Positions 33,194 through 42,999 of a DNA stretch of 51,831 nt are shown here, piece after piece. Below the pieces are notes generated by a model. The model worked only from the letters and a program-made list of their open reading frames with translations, did not search any database and was not told the origin of the DNA. Source of the DNA: Acidimicrobiia bacterium UBA4744 (lineage in GTDB: Bacteria; Actinomycetota; Acidimicrobiia; Spongiisociales; UBA4744); contig DHIO01000019.1 of NCBI GenBank assembly GCA_002403855.1, positions 35,050 through 86,880 on the forward strand. The letters are read 5' to 3'. How positions within the stretch are numbered: the stretch's first letter is position 1; the number at the start of each line of letters is the position of its first letter. A program made the translations under genes and the position numbers.

Positions 33194-34143
33194 CACTCGC
33201 CTGCCAAGGCCGCCCACGCCGCCAGGGCGGCCGGGTTCACCGGGCCGCGCTTCTTCACCTCGTCGACCTCAGTGGGCTCGAGAGCTGCCAGCAGGCTGGC
33301 TACCGCAACCTCCACTTGATCGTCGTCGGGCTCGCCGGTGGTCAACCGCTGCAACCAGAGGCCCGGCGCCGCCAGCACACGGCCGATCAGCTCGCCACCG
33401 TGGCTGCCCGAGAACTTGAGAATCTCGTAGGCGACCCCGGCGATAACGGGGATCATCACGATTCGGCTTGCTATGAGGAGGGGCCAGGACGGCCTTCCAA
33501 TGAGGGTGAAAACGATCAACGATCCAATAACGACGATGAGCAGAAAGCTCGTACCGCACCGAGGATGCTCGGGACGATACTGCTGGATCCGATCGACGGT
33601 CAGCGGATCGCCCGCCTCGTATGCATGAATCGTCTTGTGTTCCGCGCCGTGGTACCTGAAGACGCGGCGGATCTCCTTGGATCGCCCGATCGCCCATATG
33701 TAGCCCACGAACAACAACGCCCGGACCACGCCGTCCACCAAGTTGAACAGGAACTTCGATCCACCGAGGTACGGTTCCAGAAGTGATGCGGCTCCCAGCG
33801 GCAGAAGTATGAAGAGCGCCGCGAAGGCGACCAGGGCAATCGTCATGGAGATCACCATCTGCCGGGCCGAAAGAGGCTCCTCATCCTCTCCCACCGCCTT
33901 CTGCGCGGACCAAGAGAGCGAACGGAAGCCGAGGTTCAGCGACTCGCCCAGCACCATGACCCCGCGAATGAAGGGTATGCGAGCAAGCCGAGACCTCGAG
34001 GACAGCCGGGGAAGATCATGCGTAACGGCCTCGATCGCCCCATCGGGTCTGCGGACGGCTACTGCCCAGGCAGCCGGGGCGCGCATCATGACACCTTCGA
34101 TGACGGCCTGGCCGCCGACGCTGGCGTTAGGGGCGCGACTCAC
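33193..34143 (-). CDS. DUF1385 (YqhQ-like) membrane protein
   Basis: The protein (316 aa) begins with the signature VGGQAVIEGVMMRAPAAWAVAVR and has FRYHGAEHKTIHAYEAGDPL near residue 175, both diagnostic for DUF1385. About four to five membrane helices follow (ISMTIALVAFAALFILLPLG, LLIVVIGSLIVFTLIGR). The metal-binding look of the HGAEHK motif is suggestive only, and the function is unknown. GTG 34143 is the start. It sits between rpmE and prfA. Confidence 0.9.
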   Translation of the reverse strand: MSRAPNASVGGQAVIEGVMMRAPAAWAVAVRRPDGAIEAVTHDLPRLSSRSRLARIPFIRGVMVLGESLNLGFRSLSWSAQKAVGEDEEPLSARQMVISMTIALVAFAALFILLPLGAASLLEPYLGGSKFLFNLVDGVVRALLFVGYIWAIGRSKEIRRVFRYHGAEHKTIHAYEAGDPLTVDRIQQYRPEHPRCGTSFLLIVVIGSLIVFTLIGRPSWPLLIASRIVMIPVIAGVAYEILKFSGSHGGELIGRVLAAPGLWLQRLTTGEPDDDQVEVAVASLLAALEPTEVDEVKKRGPVNPAALAAWAALAGE

Positions 34144-34197
34144 CCGCTTCTCCTCGTTTCCGGTTGCGGTCTGGGCACCGGAGTGTGATCTGTGCCG

Positions 34198-34428
34198 CTA
34201 GGCCTCGGTGCTCGACTCTCCGGTAAAGCTCTTTCGACCGTATCGTTTCTGGAACCGCTCGACTCGACCACCGGTGTCGACCAGCTTCTGCTTGCCGGTG
34301 AAGAACGGATGACACTCGTTGCACAACTCGACGTGCAGTTCGGCCTCGGTTGACCGGGTCTTGAAAGTGTTGCCACACGAACATGTGACCGTGGTTTCGA
34401 TGTAGTCGGGATGGATTCCTGCCTTCAC
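34198..34428 (-). CDS. rpmE: 50S ribosomal protein L31 (zinc-binding type)
   Basis: A 76-aa ribosomal protein starting MKAGIHPDYIETTVTCSCGN. The CxC pair near residues 16-18 and the CNEC near 36-39 form the zinc site, so this is the Cys+ form rather than the Cys-less form made under zinc limitation. HPFFTGKQKLVDTGGRVERF is typical. It follows rho by 32 bp. Confidence 0.97.
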   Translation of the reverse strand: MKAGIHPDYIETTVTCSCGNTFKTRSTEAELHVELCNECHPFFTGKQKLVDTGGRVERFQKRYGRKSFTGESSTEA

Positions 34429-34460
34429 TGGTTTCTCCTACGTACTCCGCGATATGCCGC

Positions 34461-35958
<1,498 letters not shown>

Positions 35959-35975
<17 letters not shown>

Positions 35976-36024
35976 ATGGTCCTTTCCGCCGGCTAACTCG
36001 ACCTGACGAGCCGTGCCGCAGCAT
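35959..36024 (-). CDS. Possible 21-codon leader peptide overlapping the rho start
   Basis: ATG 36024 is preceded by a strong ribosome site, GGAGGG, with 7-nt spacing. The frame runs 21 codons and ends at a TGA 17 nt inside rho, in another frame. The peptide is rich in Arg, Ser and Gly. It could couple ribosome passage to rho translation or attenuation, comparable in position to the rhoL leader of E. coli, but no homology is claimed. It is short enough to occur by chance; the ribosome site is the main support. Confidence 0.35.
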
Positions 36025-36183
36025 TTGGATTCCCTCCGGCCCTGAGCGCTCCCGATCTGGAAGGGAGAGCAGGAGCTTGGGAGTTCAGTGCCTCCACACC
36101 GATGACGACGCGAGCGTCGCTGCTATCTGTGGGGGCGCCTACCACCACGCGCCGTTGCGGGCGGGGTGGTCGGGTACAGGGGC

Positions 36184-36212
36184 ATACTACGGCTTCTGCG
36201 GCGATGTTCCAA
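36184..36212 (-). promoter_or_regulatory. Candidate promoter of rho, giving a leader of about 200 nt
   Basis: On the minus strand TTGGAA (36212-36207) and TAGTAT (36189-36184) are separated by exactly 17 nt. Transcription would start near 36177, about 200 nt before the rho ATG. The gap 35976-36283 contains this promoter and the possible leader peptide, and no other gene that I can support. Confidence 0.6.
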
Positions 36213-36283
36213 GCGCGAACGAGATTTGACCGGCCGAGTGTGGCGCGAATCACCTTCGCACGGACTGCAGATTCCCACCGAAG

Positions 36284-37663
36284 CTAGCCGGCGACCCGGC
36301 GGACAAACGCCTCGATCGCGTGGCGATCGGGAGGCAGTACGGTCATGGCTTCGGGTCTCTCGAAGAGGTCGGCGAGACGCCCGGGCAAGGGCGGACGGAC
36401 TCCCGTCGCTGCTTCCACTGCGTCGGGGAACTTGGCAGGGTGGGCGGTTCCCACACAGATCACCGGAACATCCGGATCTCGTTCAGTCGCGAGGGCCGCG
36501 GCAATGCCTATCGCCGTGTGAGGGTCGACCAGCATCGATGTTTCGGCGAACACCTCGGCCAGCGTCCGGCCGGTCGCCGATTCGTCGAACCACGCCCCGG
36601 AGACGAAACCTCGGAGTTCCTGGAGGCGGGAAGGCTCTACGCCGACTCGCCCGTGCTCGGCGAATTCACCCATCACCCGGCGGACGGCCTCCCCGTCCCG
36701 ACCGTAGATATCGAATAACAGTCGTTCCAGATTGCTCGGCACCTGGATGTCCATGGCGGGCGTGATCGTCGGCACCACCGTGTCGATCGAAAACCGGCCG
36801 GTTTCGAGAAACCTGGCCACCACGTTGTTCTGGTTGGTGCCGATGACGAGACGGCGGATCGGCAACCCCATCTTGCGCGCCACGTAGGCAGCGAACACGT
36901 TGCCGAAGTTGCCGGTCGGCACGGCGAACGACACCTCGCGGTCTGGTGCGCCCAGTGCCAGGGCGCCGGCGAAGTAGTAGGCCACCTGCGCCATGATTCG
37001 CACCCAGTTGATCGAATTGACCGAGGTCGCCGCCAGGTCGCTGCGCAAATCCGGATCGGCCAGCATCAGCTTGACCAGACGCTGGCAGTCATCGAAGGTG
37101 CCGCGCACCGCGACGTTGTGCACGTTGGCGGAAGGGACCGTCGTCATTTGCCGGCGCTGTACGTCGGATACCCGGCCGTGGGGGTGAAGAACCACAATGT
37201 CGAGGGCCGACCGATCCCGGCATGCTTCGATGGCCGCCGATCCGGTATCTCCCGAGGTTGCGCCCAGCACCAAAGCCCGGGCCCGGCGAGCGTCTAGGCC
37301 GGCCTGGAAGAGGCGCCCGAGCAACTGCAATGCGTAGTCCTTGAAGGCCAGCGTTGGTCCCCAGAACAGCTCGAGGAGCCATAACCCATTCCCCAGATCG
37401 GTAAGAGGAGCCAGCCGTTCGAATGAGGCGTACGCGTCGGCGGCAATGCCGGAGAAATCGTCGACCGCTCCCTCCAGAAAAGGCGCGGATACCGCGGCTA
37501 CCAGGTCCGGATACGGGAGCCCTCTGAGGGAAGAGATTTTCGCGCCGTCCAACTCGGGCCACGCTTCCGGGACGTACAGGCCGCCGTCGGGCGCCAGACC
37601 GGAGAGCATGACGTCATCAAACGGGAGGGCCGGCGCCGCTCCCCTGGTCGACACGTATCTCAT
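36284..37663 (-). CDS. thrC: Threonine synthase
   Basis: A 459-aa PLP enzyme converting O-phosphohomoserine to threonine. The PLP Lys is in FWGPTLAFKDYALQLLGR (Lys near residue 108). LGATSGDTGSAAIEA follows near 130 and the phosphate-binding loop is VPTGNFGNVFAAYVAR near 245. Its length and N-terminal YVSTRG start fit the long E. coli-type form. ATG 37663 lies 4 bp after the hom stop, so the two are co-transcribed. The homoserine kinase gene thrB, which often follows, is not present here; rho comes next instead. Confidence 0.93.
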   Translation of the reverse strand: MRYVSTRGAAPALPFDDVMLSGLAPDGGLYVPEAWPELDGAKISSLRGLPYPDLVAAVSAPFLEGAVDDFSGIAADAYASFERLAPLTDLGNGLWLLELFWGPTLAFKDYALQLLGRLFQAGLDARRARALVLGATSGDTGSAAIEACRDRSALDIVVLHPHGRVSDVQRRQMTTVPSANVHNVAVRGTFDDCQRLVKLMLADPDLRSDLAATSVNSINWVRIMAQVAYYFAGALALGAPDREVSFAVPTGNFGNVFAAYVARKMGLPIRRLVIGTNQNNVVARFLETGRFSIDTVVPTITPAMDIQVPSNLERLLFDIYGRDGEAVRRVMGEFAEHGRVGVEPSRLQELRGFVSGAWFDESATGRTLAEVFAETSMLVDPHTAIGIAAALATERDPDVPVICVGTAHPAKFPDAVEAATGVRPPLPGRLADLFERPEAMTVLPPDRHAIEAFVRRVAG

Positions 37664-37667
37664 TGAC

Positions 37668-38951
37668 TCACGGCTCGTCGCTCTGGACCCGGATCGTCGC
37701 TGCGACTTCTGTGACCACATCGAGAGAATGCAGAGCAGCTACCGCCGCGCGCTGATTGGCTTCGAGAGCGTCGTGGGTGATCATCAGAAGCGTGGCGTCG
37801 TCGCCCCGACCCTCCTGCCACACCGATTTGATACTCACGCCGGCTTCCCCGAACACGCCGGCGATCTTGGCCAGGACGCCCGGCGCGTCCGTCACCTCCA
37901 GCCGCACGTACCACTTGGTTTCGATCTCCCCGAAATCCCGCAGCCTCCCCGGGGCGAACCTGATACGAGGAGCAACCTGGGCTTCCGCCAGGAGTTCGCG
38001 GGCCGCATCGATGACGTCGCCGAGTACCGCAGTGGCCGTCGGCCCCCCTCCGGCACCGGGCCCCATGAAGAGCAACTCCCCAACCTGCGGACCTTCTACA
38101 AACACCGCGTTGTGGGCGCCGCGTACGGACGCCAAGGGATGGTCGAGCGGGACCAGTGTCGGATGCACTCGGGCGCTGACTCCTTCAGCCGTCTCCTCAC
38201 AAACGGCCAGCAGTTTTGGGAGGTAGCCGAGGTCTCCGGCAAATCGCATATCGATCGGTTCGAGAGATTCGATACCCTCCCGGAAGACCGAATCGACCGA
38301 GATCCACGTTCCGAAGGCGAGGCTGGCAAGAATGGCAGCCTTGGCGGCCGCGTCGGCACCGGAGATATCGGCTGTCGGATCAGCTTCGGCGAATCCAAGG
38401 ACCTGTGCCTCCTCCAGTGCATCGGCGAAGCTCAGGTTCTCGTCAGACATCCGGCTCAGGATGTAGTTCGTGGTCCCGTTGACGATGCCGAGCACTCTGG
38501 TGATCCGCTCTCCCGCCAGAGACTCGGACAGTGGCCGGATGATAGGAATACCCCCGCCGACGGCAGCCTCGAACAGCAGTGATACGCCTTTCTCTTCGGC
38601 CCGCTGGATCAATTCTGCGCCGCGCGCCGCCACAAGCTCTTTGTTGGCGGTCACCACGGGTTTCCCTGCTTGAAGCGCCCGCAACACGAGGTCCCCGGCC
38701 GGATCCCGGCCTCCCATGACCTCAACCACCAGGTCGATGGCGGGATCATCGACCAGCTGAGCCGGCTGGTCGGTGATGAGATCGGCCGGGATCGTGAAGG
38801 TCCGAGCCTTGGAGAGTGAGCGCACGGCTACCCGGCGCACCTCCAACTCGAGACCCGTCTTGGCAACGATCGCCGCTTTTTCATCGATCAAGTATTGGAG
38901 CAGGGACCCGCCGACCGTGCCGCCCCCGAGAATGCCTATTCCGACCTTCAT
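37668..38951 (-). CDS. hom: Homoserine dehydrogenase
   Basis: The 427-aa enzyme has the NAD(P) motif GILGGGTVGGSLLQYL at the N-terminus, the catalytic-domain stretch VVTANKELVAARGAEL near residue 100, GIVNGTTNYILSRM near 170, and a C-terminal ACT domain (YVRLEVTDAPGVLAKIAGVF) that would give feedback inhibition by threonine. It reduces aspartate semialdehyde to homoserine. ATG 38951 gives the family start; GGAGAG lies upstream. Confidence 0.95.
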   Translation of the reverse strand: MKVGIGILGGGTVGGSLLQYLIDEKAAIVAKTGLELEVRRVAVRSLSKARTFTIPADLITDQPAQLVDDPAIDLVVEVMGGRDPAGDLVLRALQAGKPVVTANKELVAARGAELIQRAEEKGVSLLFEAAVGGGIPIIRPLSESLAGERITRVLGIVNGTTNYILSRMSDENLSFADALEEAQVLGFAEADPTADISGADAAAKAAILASLAFGTWISVDSVFREGIESLEPIDMRFAGDLGYLPKLLAVCEETAEGVSARVHPTLVPLDHPLASVRGAHNAVFVEGPQVGELLFMGPGAGGGPTATAVLGDVIDAARELLAEAQVAPRIRFAPGRLRDFGEIETKWYVRLEVTDAPGVLAKIAGVFGEAGVSIKSVWQEGRGDDATLLMITHDALEANQRAAVAALHSLDVVTEVAATIRVQSDEP

Positions 38952-39211
38952 GACGCTCTTTCTCTCCTGCCGGGCGATTGTACGGCAAGAACCGCCTGGG
39001 GTGATGTTGCCACACTTGCAGAACACACCCGCGACCGCCGTTGAGCCGGCAGACTGGCCCGGTCGGGGCTTTGGTACACTCCGGCACGAGTACTGTGTCC
39101 CGCACCTAGGGTCTTCGAAATCGATCCGGTAGGACGCACGACGAAGGCGCCCGGGAGAGGACGCCGAGGCCGGCGGCGCCTGATCGCCGTAGGTCGGGCC
39201 GCAGTATGCGT
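38952..39211. promoter_or_regulatory. Divergent regulatory region between hom and tRNA-Arg
   Basis: No gene is supported in these 260 bp. On the minus strand TACAAT (38982-38977), a near-perfect -10 box, lies 25 bp before hom, but I see no good -35. On the plus strand TACACT (39075-39080) could be the -10 for the tRNA, about 130 bp upstream. Confidence 0.35.
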
Positions 39212-39283
39212 GCCCTCGTAGCTCAGGGGATAGAGCACCGGCCTCCGGAGCCGGGTGCGCAGGTTCGAATCCTGCCGGGGGCG
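39212..39283 (+). tRNA. tRNA-Arg, anticodon CCG
   Basis: A complete 72-nt cloverleaf. The acceptor stem is GCCCTCG paired with CGGGGGC (one G-U pair), the D arm is GCTC...GAGC, the anticodon stem CCGGC/GCCGG encloses CTCCGGA with anticodon CCG, and the T arm is GCAGG/CCTGC around TTCGAAT. The 3' CCA is not encoded (GCA follows). It reads CGG arginine codons. Confidence 0.95.
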
Positions 39284-39352
39284 CAGACGGTTGTCGTCTT
39301 CAGGTGTCGGTCTTCAGTTCTGTTGGCACCGATAGCTGATAGCTTGTCCCCC

Positions 39353-40141
39353 ATGCCACGGTCGATCTGGAAAGGCGCCGTCAGCTTCGGGCTGGTATCG
39401 ATTCCGGTCGCGCTGTTCACGGCAACCGAGAAGAAGACCCCCAAATTCAAGATGCTGCGTTCCGAGGACGGCAGCCCTATCAGGTACAAGAGGATTGCCG
39501 AAGCAGACGGCAAAGAGGTTTCGTGGGACGAAATCGTCCGTGGCTTTGAGGTGGAAAAGGGCCGGTACGTCGTGTTCACCGACGATGAACTGGAGGCGGC
39601 CACCTCCCGGGGGGGCGCCAAGATCGTGGATGTCGTTCAGTTCGTCGAAGCACAGGAAATCGACCCGATCTACTACCGGTCGTCCTATTACCTGGTGCCG
39701 GAGCAGACCGGGTTGAAGGCGTACCGGATCTTGCTTCGCGCCCTCCGGGAAAAGGACCGGGTGGGAATCGCCAAGTTCGCCCTGCGCGAAAAGGAATACC
39801 TCGCCACCCTCCGAGCCGACCAGGACGTCCTCATCTTGGAAACGATGTTCTGGCCCGACGAAATCCGGGTACCGGGTTTCGAAGAACTGCAAGCCGAGGT
39901 CGAGGTCCGGGATGAGGAGGTCAAGATGGCCGAGATGATCATTGACAACCTCACCTCGCCGTTTGACGCGGAGTCATACCACGACCCGTCCCGGGAAGCG
40001 GTCGAGAACCTCGCCCGCAAGAAGATCGAAGGTGAGGAGATCGTCAGCCCCGAAACCCCCGAGCCGACCAAGGTGCTCGACCTGCTCGAGGCGCTCAAAG
40101 CGAGCGTCGAAGCAACCAAGGAGAAGAAGGCGGCCGGTTGA
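39353..40141 (+). CDS. ku: Ku protein (non-homologous end joining)
   Basis: A 262-aa bacterial Ku that forms a homodimeric ring on DNA ends. It starts MPRSIWKGAVSFGLVSIPV and has the core PIRYKRIAEADGKEV, YYLVPEQTGLKAYRILLRAL and AEMIIDNLTSPFDAESYHD segments; the C-terminal tail is Lys-rich. ATG 39353 removes an upstream extension that runs through the tRNA gene. A ligase gene of the same pathway converges on it. Confidence 0.95.
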   Translation: MPRSIWKGAVSFGLVSIPVALFTATEKKTPKFKMLRSEDGSPIRYKRIAEADGKEVSWDEIVRGFEVEKGRYVVFTDDELEAATSRGGAKIVDVVQFVEAQEIDPIYYRSSYYLVPEQTGLKAYRILLRALREKDRVGIAKFALREKEYLATLRADQDVLILETMFWPDEIRVPGFEELQAEVEVRDEEVKMAEMIIDNLTSPFDAESYHDPSREAVENLARKKIEGEEIVSPETPEPTKVLDLLEALKASVEATKEKKAAG

Positions 40142-40144
40142 TGG

Positions 40145-40161
40145 CCCGGCATCCGGCCGGG
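40145..40161. terminator. Hairpin between the convergent ku and ligase genes
   Basis: CCCGGC (40145-40150) and GCCGGG (40156-40161) form a 6-bp stem with a 5-nt loop, starting 3 bp after the ku stop. Its place between convergent ends supports a terminator, although no T-run follows. Confidence 0.4.
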
Positions 40162-40195
40162 ACATACCCTGCGAGTCGAGACCGGGAATCATGGA

Positions 40196-41149
40196 CTAGC
40201 CGTCGGGCCCCTCTGCCGCCCAGGTGATCTCCTCGGGCGGATCCGACAAGAACCCCTTGAAAGACGGAGCACGCAATCGCCCCGCGGGCGTCCACTCTTT
40301 GAATTCGATCCTGGCCACGAGGTGGGGAGCCACCCAGGTCGTCGCCACCGGCAGGTCGGGATCGGGCAGGAAAGGGCTTTCGTCGATGCTCATTTCATCC
40401 AAGGCGTGACGAATAGCCGAGAGGGCGGCATCATCAAAGCCGGTGCCGACCGACCCGATCCATCGGAGGTGTTCGCCCAGCCGGAGGCCGAGCACCAGCG
40501 ACCCGAAGGTTTCGGCCCGACCACCCTCGCCGGGGGTGTAACCCCCCACCACCGCCCGGGCCCTTCGCAGGTACGGAACCTTTCGCCAATCGGGCGAGCG
40601 CACTCCGGGCCGGTATGTCGAACCACGCCTCTTGCCCACGATGCCTTCGAGGCCCTGTTCGGAGACGGCTGCATAGAGCGCCTCACCGTCGGTAGCCAGG
40701 ACCTCCGAGGCCACGAGCGGCGGCGGCAGGTCGATACCCGCCAGGCGTTCCCGACGCGACTCGATCGGCCGGTGAGTCAAGTCCTCGCCGTCAAACAGAA
40801 CATCGAATACGACGTACGTCACCGGATTGGATCGCGCCGCCTCGACCGCCCTTGCCCCTCCGGAAAGGTTCATCCGTTGCTGAAGCGCCGCGAAGGAAGG
40901 ACGGCCCGAGTCGTCCCAGGCCACGACCTCACCGTCGAGTACACATGCGTCCCGGGGGGCAAACCGGCTCAGCTCGGGATACGTCGCCGTGATATCCCGC
41001 CCGCGCCGGGACCAAAGCGACAAGGACCGGCCGTCCCAGGTGAGGATCGTCCTGACCCCGTCCCACTTCACCTCGAACAGCCATCCCGGATCGGTGAAGG
41101 GGGCCGGCCACGGAGTGGCCAGCATCGGTTCCAAGCGAAGCGGCGTCAC
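40196..41149 (-). CDS. ATP-dependent DNA ligase, LigD ligase-domain type
   Basis: The 317-aa protein has the nucleotidyl Lys in motif I FEVKWDGVRTILTWDGR (Lys near residue 29), motif III-like VTYVVFDVLFDGEDL, motif IV EGIVGKRRGSTYRPG and motif V WRKVPYLRRA, then the OB-fold. It contains only the ligase module of LigD; the polymerase and phosphoesterase modules are absent. With Ku facing it, a role in end joining is likely. GTG 41149 overlaps the yqeY stop (GTGA). Confidence 0.9.
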   Translation of the reverse strand: MTPLRLEPMLATPWPAPFTDPGWLFEVKWDGVRTILTWDGRSLSLWSRRGRDITATYPELSRFAPRDACVLDGEVVAWDDSGRPSFAALQQRMNLSGGARAVEAARSNPVTYVVFDVLFDGEDLTHRPIESRRERLAGIDLPPPLVASEVLATDGEALYAAVSEQGLEGIVGKRRGSTYRPGVRSPDWRKVPYLRRARAVVGGYTPGEGGRAETFGSLVLGLRLGEHLRWIGSVGTGFDDAALSAIRHALDEMSIDESPFLPDPDLPVATTWVAPHLVARIEFKEWTPAGRLRAPSFKGFLSDPPEEITWAAEGPDG

Positions 41150-41601
41150 CCGAGTTCTTCTCTGACGATACGGTTGACAAGGGCACCGTCGAGGTCCCCG
41201 CCCCTGGTCTTCATCAGGTGACCGACTACCCGGCCCGCCATCTTCGGGTCTTCGACGGACAAGTCCGCAATCGCGGCCCGAACCACCTCCCGGGTCTCTT
41301 CCTCGGAGAGCTTGGTCGGCAGCCACCGTGACAGATAGTCCACCTCCCATCTCAGCTTGGCCGCCATATCGAGTCCGCGCGCTCCGAGACCGTCGTACTC
41401 GTCGGCAGCCTTGTTCATCTTCTTGGCGAAACTGCTCATGACGTCGACGTAGAGGTCATCGTCGACCCGGCCGTCGAAACCCGGCTCGGCGCATTTACGA
41501 GAGACCTGCGTCTCGATCTCACGAATCACCTCGCGGCGGCGACTGTCCCTCGCCCGAATCGCCTCCCTGAGTTCCTCGGCCAGTTCTTCCTTGATGCTCA
41601 T
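41146..41601 (-). CDS. GatB/YqeY domain protein
   Basis: A 151-aa helical protein of the YqeY family (MSIKEELAEELREAIRARDSR; KMNKAADEYDGLGARGLDMA; the C-terminal SVEDPKMAGRVVGHLMKT). The family resembles the tail of GatB and binds tRNA-like features; its role is uncertain. ATG 41601 has GGGGAGGAG just upstream. The upstream phosphodiesterase gene runs 83 bp into this gene in another frame. Confidence 0.85.
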   Translation of the reverse strand: MSIKEELAEELREAIRARDSRRREVIREIETQVSRKCAEPGFDGRVDDDLYVDVMSSFAKKMNKAADEYDGLGARGLDMAAKLRWEVDYLSRWLPTKLSEEETREVVRAAIADLSVEDPKMAGRVVGHLMKTRGGDLDGALVNRIVREELG

Positions 41602-42328
41602 TCTGTCTCCTCCCCTGCACTGCGGCGCGAATCCTGATCGGATCGTCGGTGATGATCGCCGCCGCCCCGCCCGTGGCAACGTTGCGGGCGACCTCATCAT
41701 CGTTCACCGTCCACACCACAATCTGAAAACCCGCCTCGACCAGTCCTGAGACGGCGGCCCCCGGTTGGTCCCCCAACAGCCACCAGTGGGGGGCAATCAC
41801 CCGGTGGCCCGAATCGAGGGCCCGGGTGACGGCCTCCTCGAGCGATCCGTGGACGTCGACTAGTAGGCCGGTCGACAGATGGGGAAAGGTTGCACGCACT
41901 GCGTCGACGGTGGGCCAGTGGAAACTGGTGACGACATCGTGCCCCGTCGCCCGACTGGCCACCTCGCGAGCGAACGCAAAGGTGTCGTCGAAGTCCGGCT
42001 CTCCCGGCGTGTTCTTGATCTCGAGATTGAACGGAAACTCACCGGCCGCCCTCAAGACGTCTTCGAGTCGAGTCGGGTGCAGACCACCGTCGAGGTCGAA
42101 TCCCGCCACCAACTCCCAGTCCATCTCGATGATGGCCCGATCACCGAGGTAGGGGTCATGGGAAAGCACGGCTACGCCATCCCTTGTCCGTCGGACATCA
42201 AACTCAACCATGTCGCATACCGCGGTCGCAGCCAGAATGCCCTCCCTCGTGTTGTCGGGGTACTCGAGAGGCAATCCGCGATGTCCGACGATCAAGCTCG
42301 GCGGGGTCCTGGTCGTGTGCAGATCCAT
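41519..42328 (-). CDS. Glycerophosphodiester phosphodiesterase family protein
   Basis: A 269-aa TIM-barrel enzyme with the GDPD catalytic pair: IVGHRGLPLEYPDNT near residue 15 (HR) and MVEFDVRRTRDGVAVLSHDP near residues 40-60 (ExD and H). It would hydrolyse glycerophosphodiesters to glycerol-3-phosphate and an alcohol. No export signal is present, so it appears cytoplasmic. The last about 28 residues are an Arg/Gln/Gly-rich tail overlapping yqeY, outside the domain; this may be read-through after loss of an earlier stop. Confidence 0.85.
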   Translation of the reverse strand: MDLHTTRTPPSLIVGHRGLPLEYPDNTREGILAATAVCDMVEFDVRRTRDGVAVLSHDPYLGDRAIIEMDWELVAGFDLDGGLHPTRLEDVLRAAGEFPFNLEIKNTPGEPDFDDTFAFAREVASRATGHDVVTSFHWPTVDAVRATFPHLSTGLLVDVHGSLEEAVTRALDSGHRVIAPHWWLLGDQPGAAVSGLVEAGFQIVVWTVNDDEVARNVATGGAAAIITDDPIRIRAAVQGRRQNEHQGRTGRGTQGGDSGEGQSPPRGDS

Positions 42329-42339
42329 CAAAATAGCTC

Positions 42340-42368
42340 TTGCTTACCCTGCTCACGGCAGTTATCTT
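42340..42368 (+). promoter_or_regulatory. Candidate promoter of whiB
   Basis: TTGCTT (42340-42345) and TATCTT (42363-42368) are separated by exactly 17 nt. Transcription would begin near 42375, inside the adjacent CRP-type box, with a leader of about 37 nt. Confidence 0.6.
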
Positions 42369-42369
42369 T

Positions 42370-42385
42370 TGTGAAGCAAATCACA
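42370..42385. promoter_or_regulatory. Perfect CRP/FNR-type binding site at whiB
   Basis: TGTGA (42370-42374), AGCAAA and TCACA (42381-42385) form a perfect TGTGA-N6-TCACA site directly after the -10 box and over the expected transcription start, a place that suits repression. In M. tuberculosis the whiB1 promoter is a known target of the CRP protein Rv3676. Confidence 0.65.
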
Positions 42386-42411
42386 ATCTTTACCTTTTGT
42401 AGGGGTCTCCC

Positions 42412-42678
42412 GTGCTAACTATCACCGAATGGCGGCAGATGTCCGCGTGCCGTGACTCAGAACCGTCACTGTTCTTTCCCGTGGGTACTACGGGGCCTGC
42501 CCTGGAGCACATTTCGGCCGCCAAGGCCATTTGTGCGCAGTGTTCCGTCCAGGACGAGTGCATCCAGTATGCCCTCGAATCCAACCAGGAAGCCGGAGTC
42601 TGGGGCGGATATGCCGAGGACGAGCGGCGACGCCTCCGCAAGCGCTGGCTTGCCGAGCGTCGCCGGCGCGCCGTCTAG
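42412..42678 (+). CDS. WhiB family iron-sulfur transcriptional regulator
   Basis: An 88-aa WhiB protein, a family found almost only in Actinobacteria. The four cluster Cys are at 13, 41, 44 and 50 (CxxC and C-x5-C spacing typical of the group), followed by GVWGG (62-66) and a basic C-terminus (RRRLRKRWLAERRRR) for DNA contact. The cluster would sense NO or redox state and partner with the main sigma factor. It begins at GTG 42412. I do not assign a whiB number. Confidence 0.93.
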   Translation: MLTITEWRQMSACRDSEPSLFFPVGTTGPALEHISAAKAICAQCSVQDECIQYALESNQEAGVWGGYAEDERRRLRKRWLAERRRRAV

Positions 42679-42681
42679 CGC

Positions 42682-42906
42682 TCACGACGGGGTAAACCCG
42701 ACCGATACTCGCTGCTCGGGTTCCACTTCAACGTAGGCGATGCGCTGAACAGGTATTCCTATGCGCCGTTCCCCCACGTCGGTGAACCAGAGAATGGCTT
42801 TCCCCTCGACGAAGGCCTCTTCGATCTCGGCAATGAGGACATCCGCGTCGGGAACGTCCAATTCGATCTCCCGGGACGTCTCGCCGATTCCGATTCGCAC
42901 TCGCAC
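42682..42906 (-). CDS. DUF3107 family protein
   Basis: A 74-aa actinobacterial protein with the pattern RIGIGETSREIELD, then EEAFVEGKAILWFTDVGERR and IPVQRIAYVEVEPE. GTG 42906 has AAGGAGA 4 nt upstream, favouring it over a longer reading. It converges on whiB with 3 bp between the stops. Its function is unknown. Confidence 0.85.
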   Translation of the reverse strand: MRVRIGIGETSREIELDVPDADVLIAEIEEAFVEGKAILWFTDVGERRIGIPVQRIAYVEVEPEQRVSVGFTPS

Positions 42907-42999
42907 GTTGTCTCCTTGAGTGGCACCGACCGCAATCGTAACCAGTCGTCGGCGGTCGGCTGCCGTCAAGGCACGCCATCCGGCGGAGCGGGGAAACCG

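Noticed and set aside
39206..39352. N-terminal extension of Ku through the tRNA gene
   Set aside because: The extension is simply the tRNA read as codons; Ku homology begins exactly at ATG 39353.
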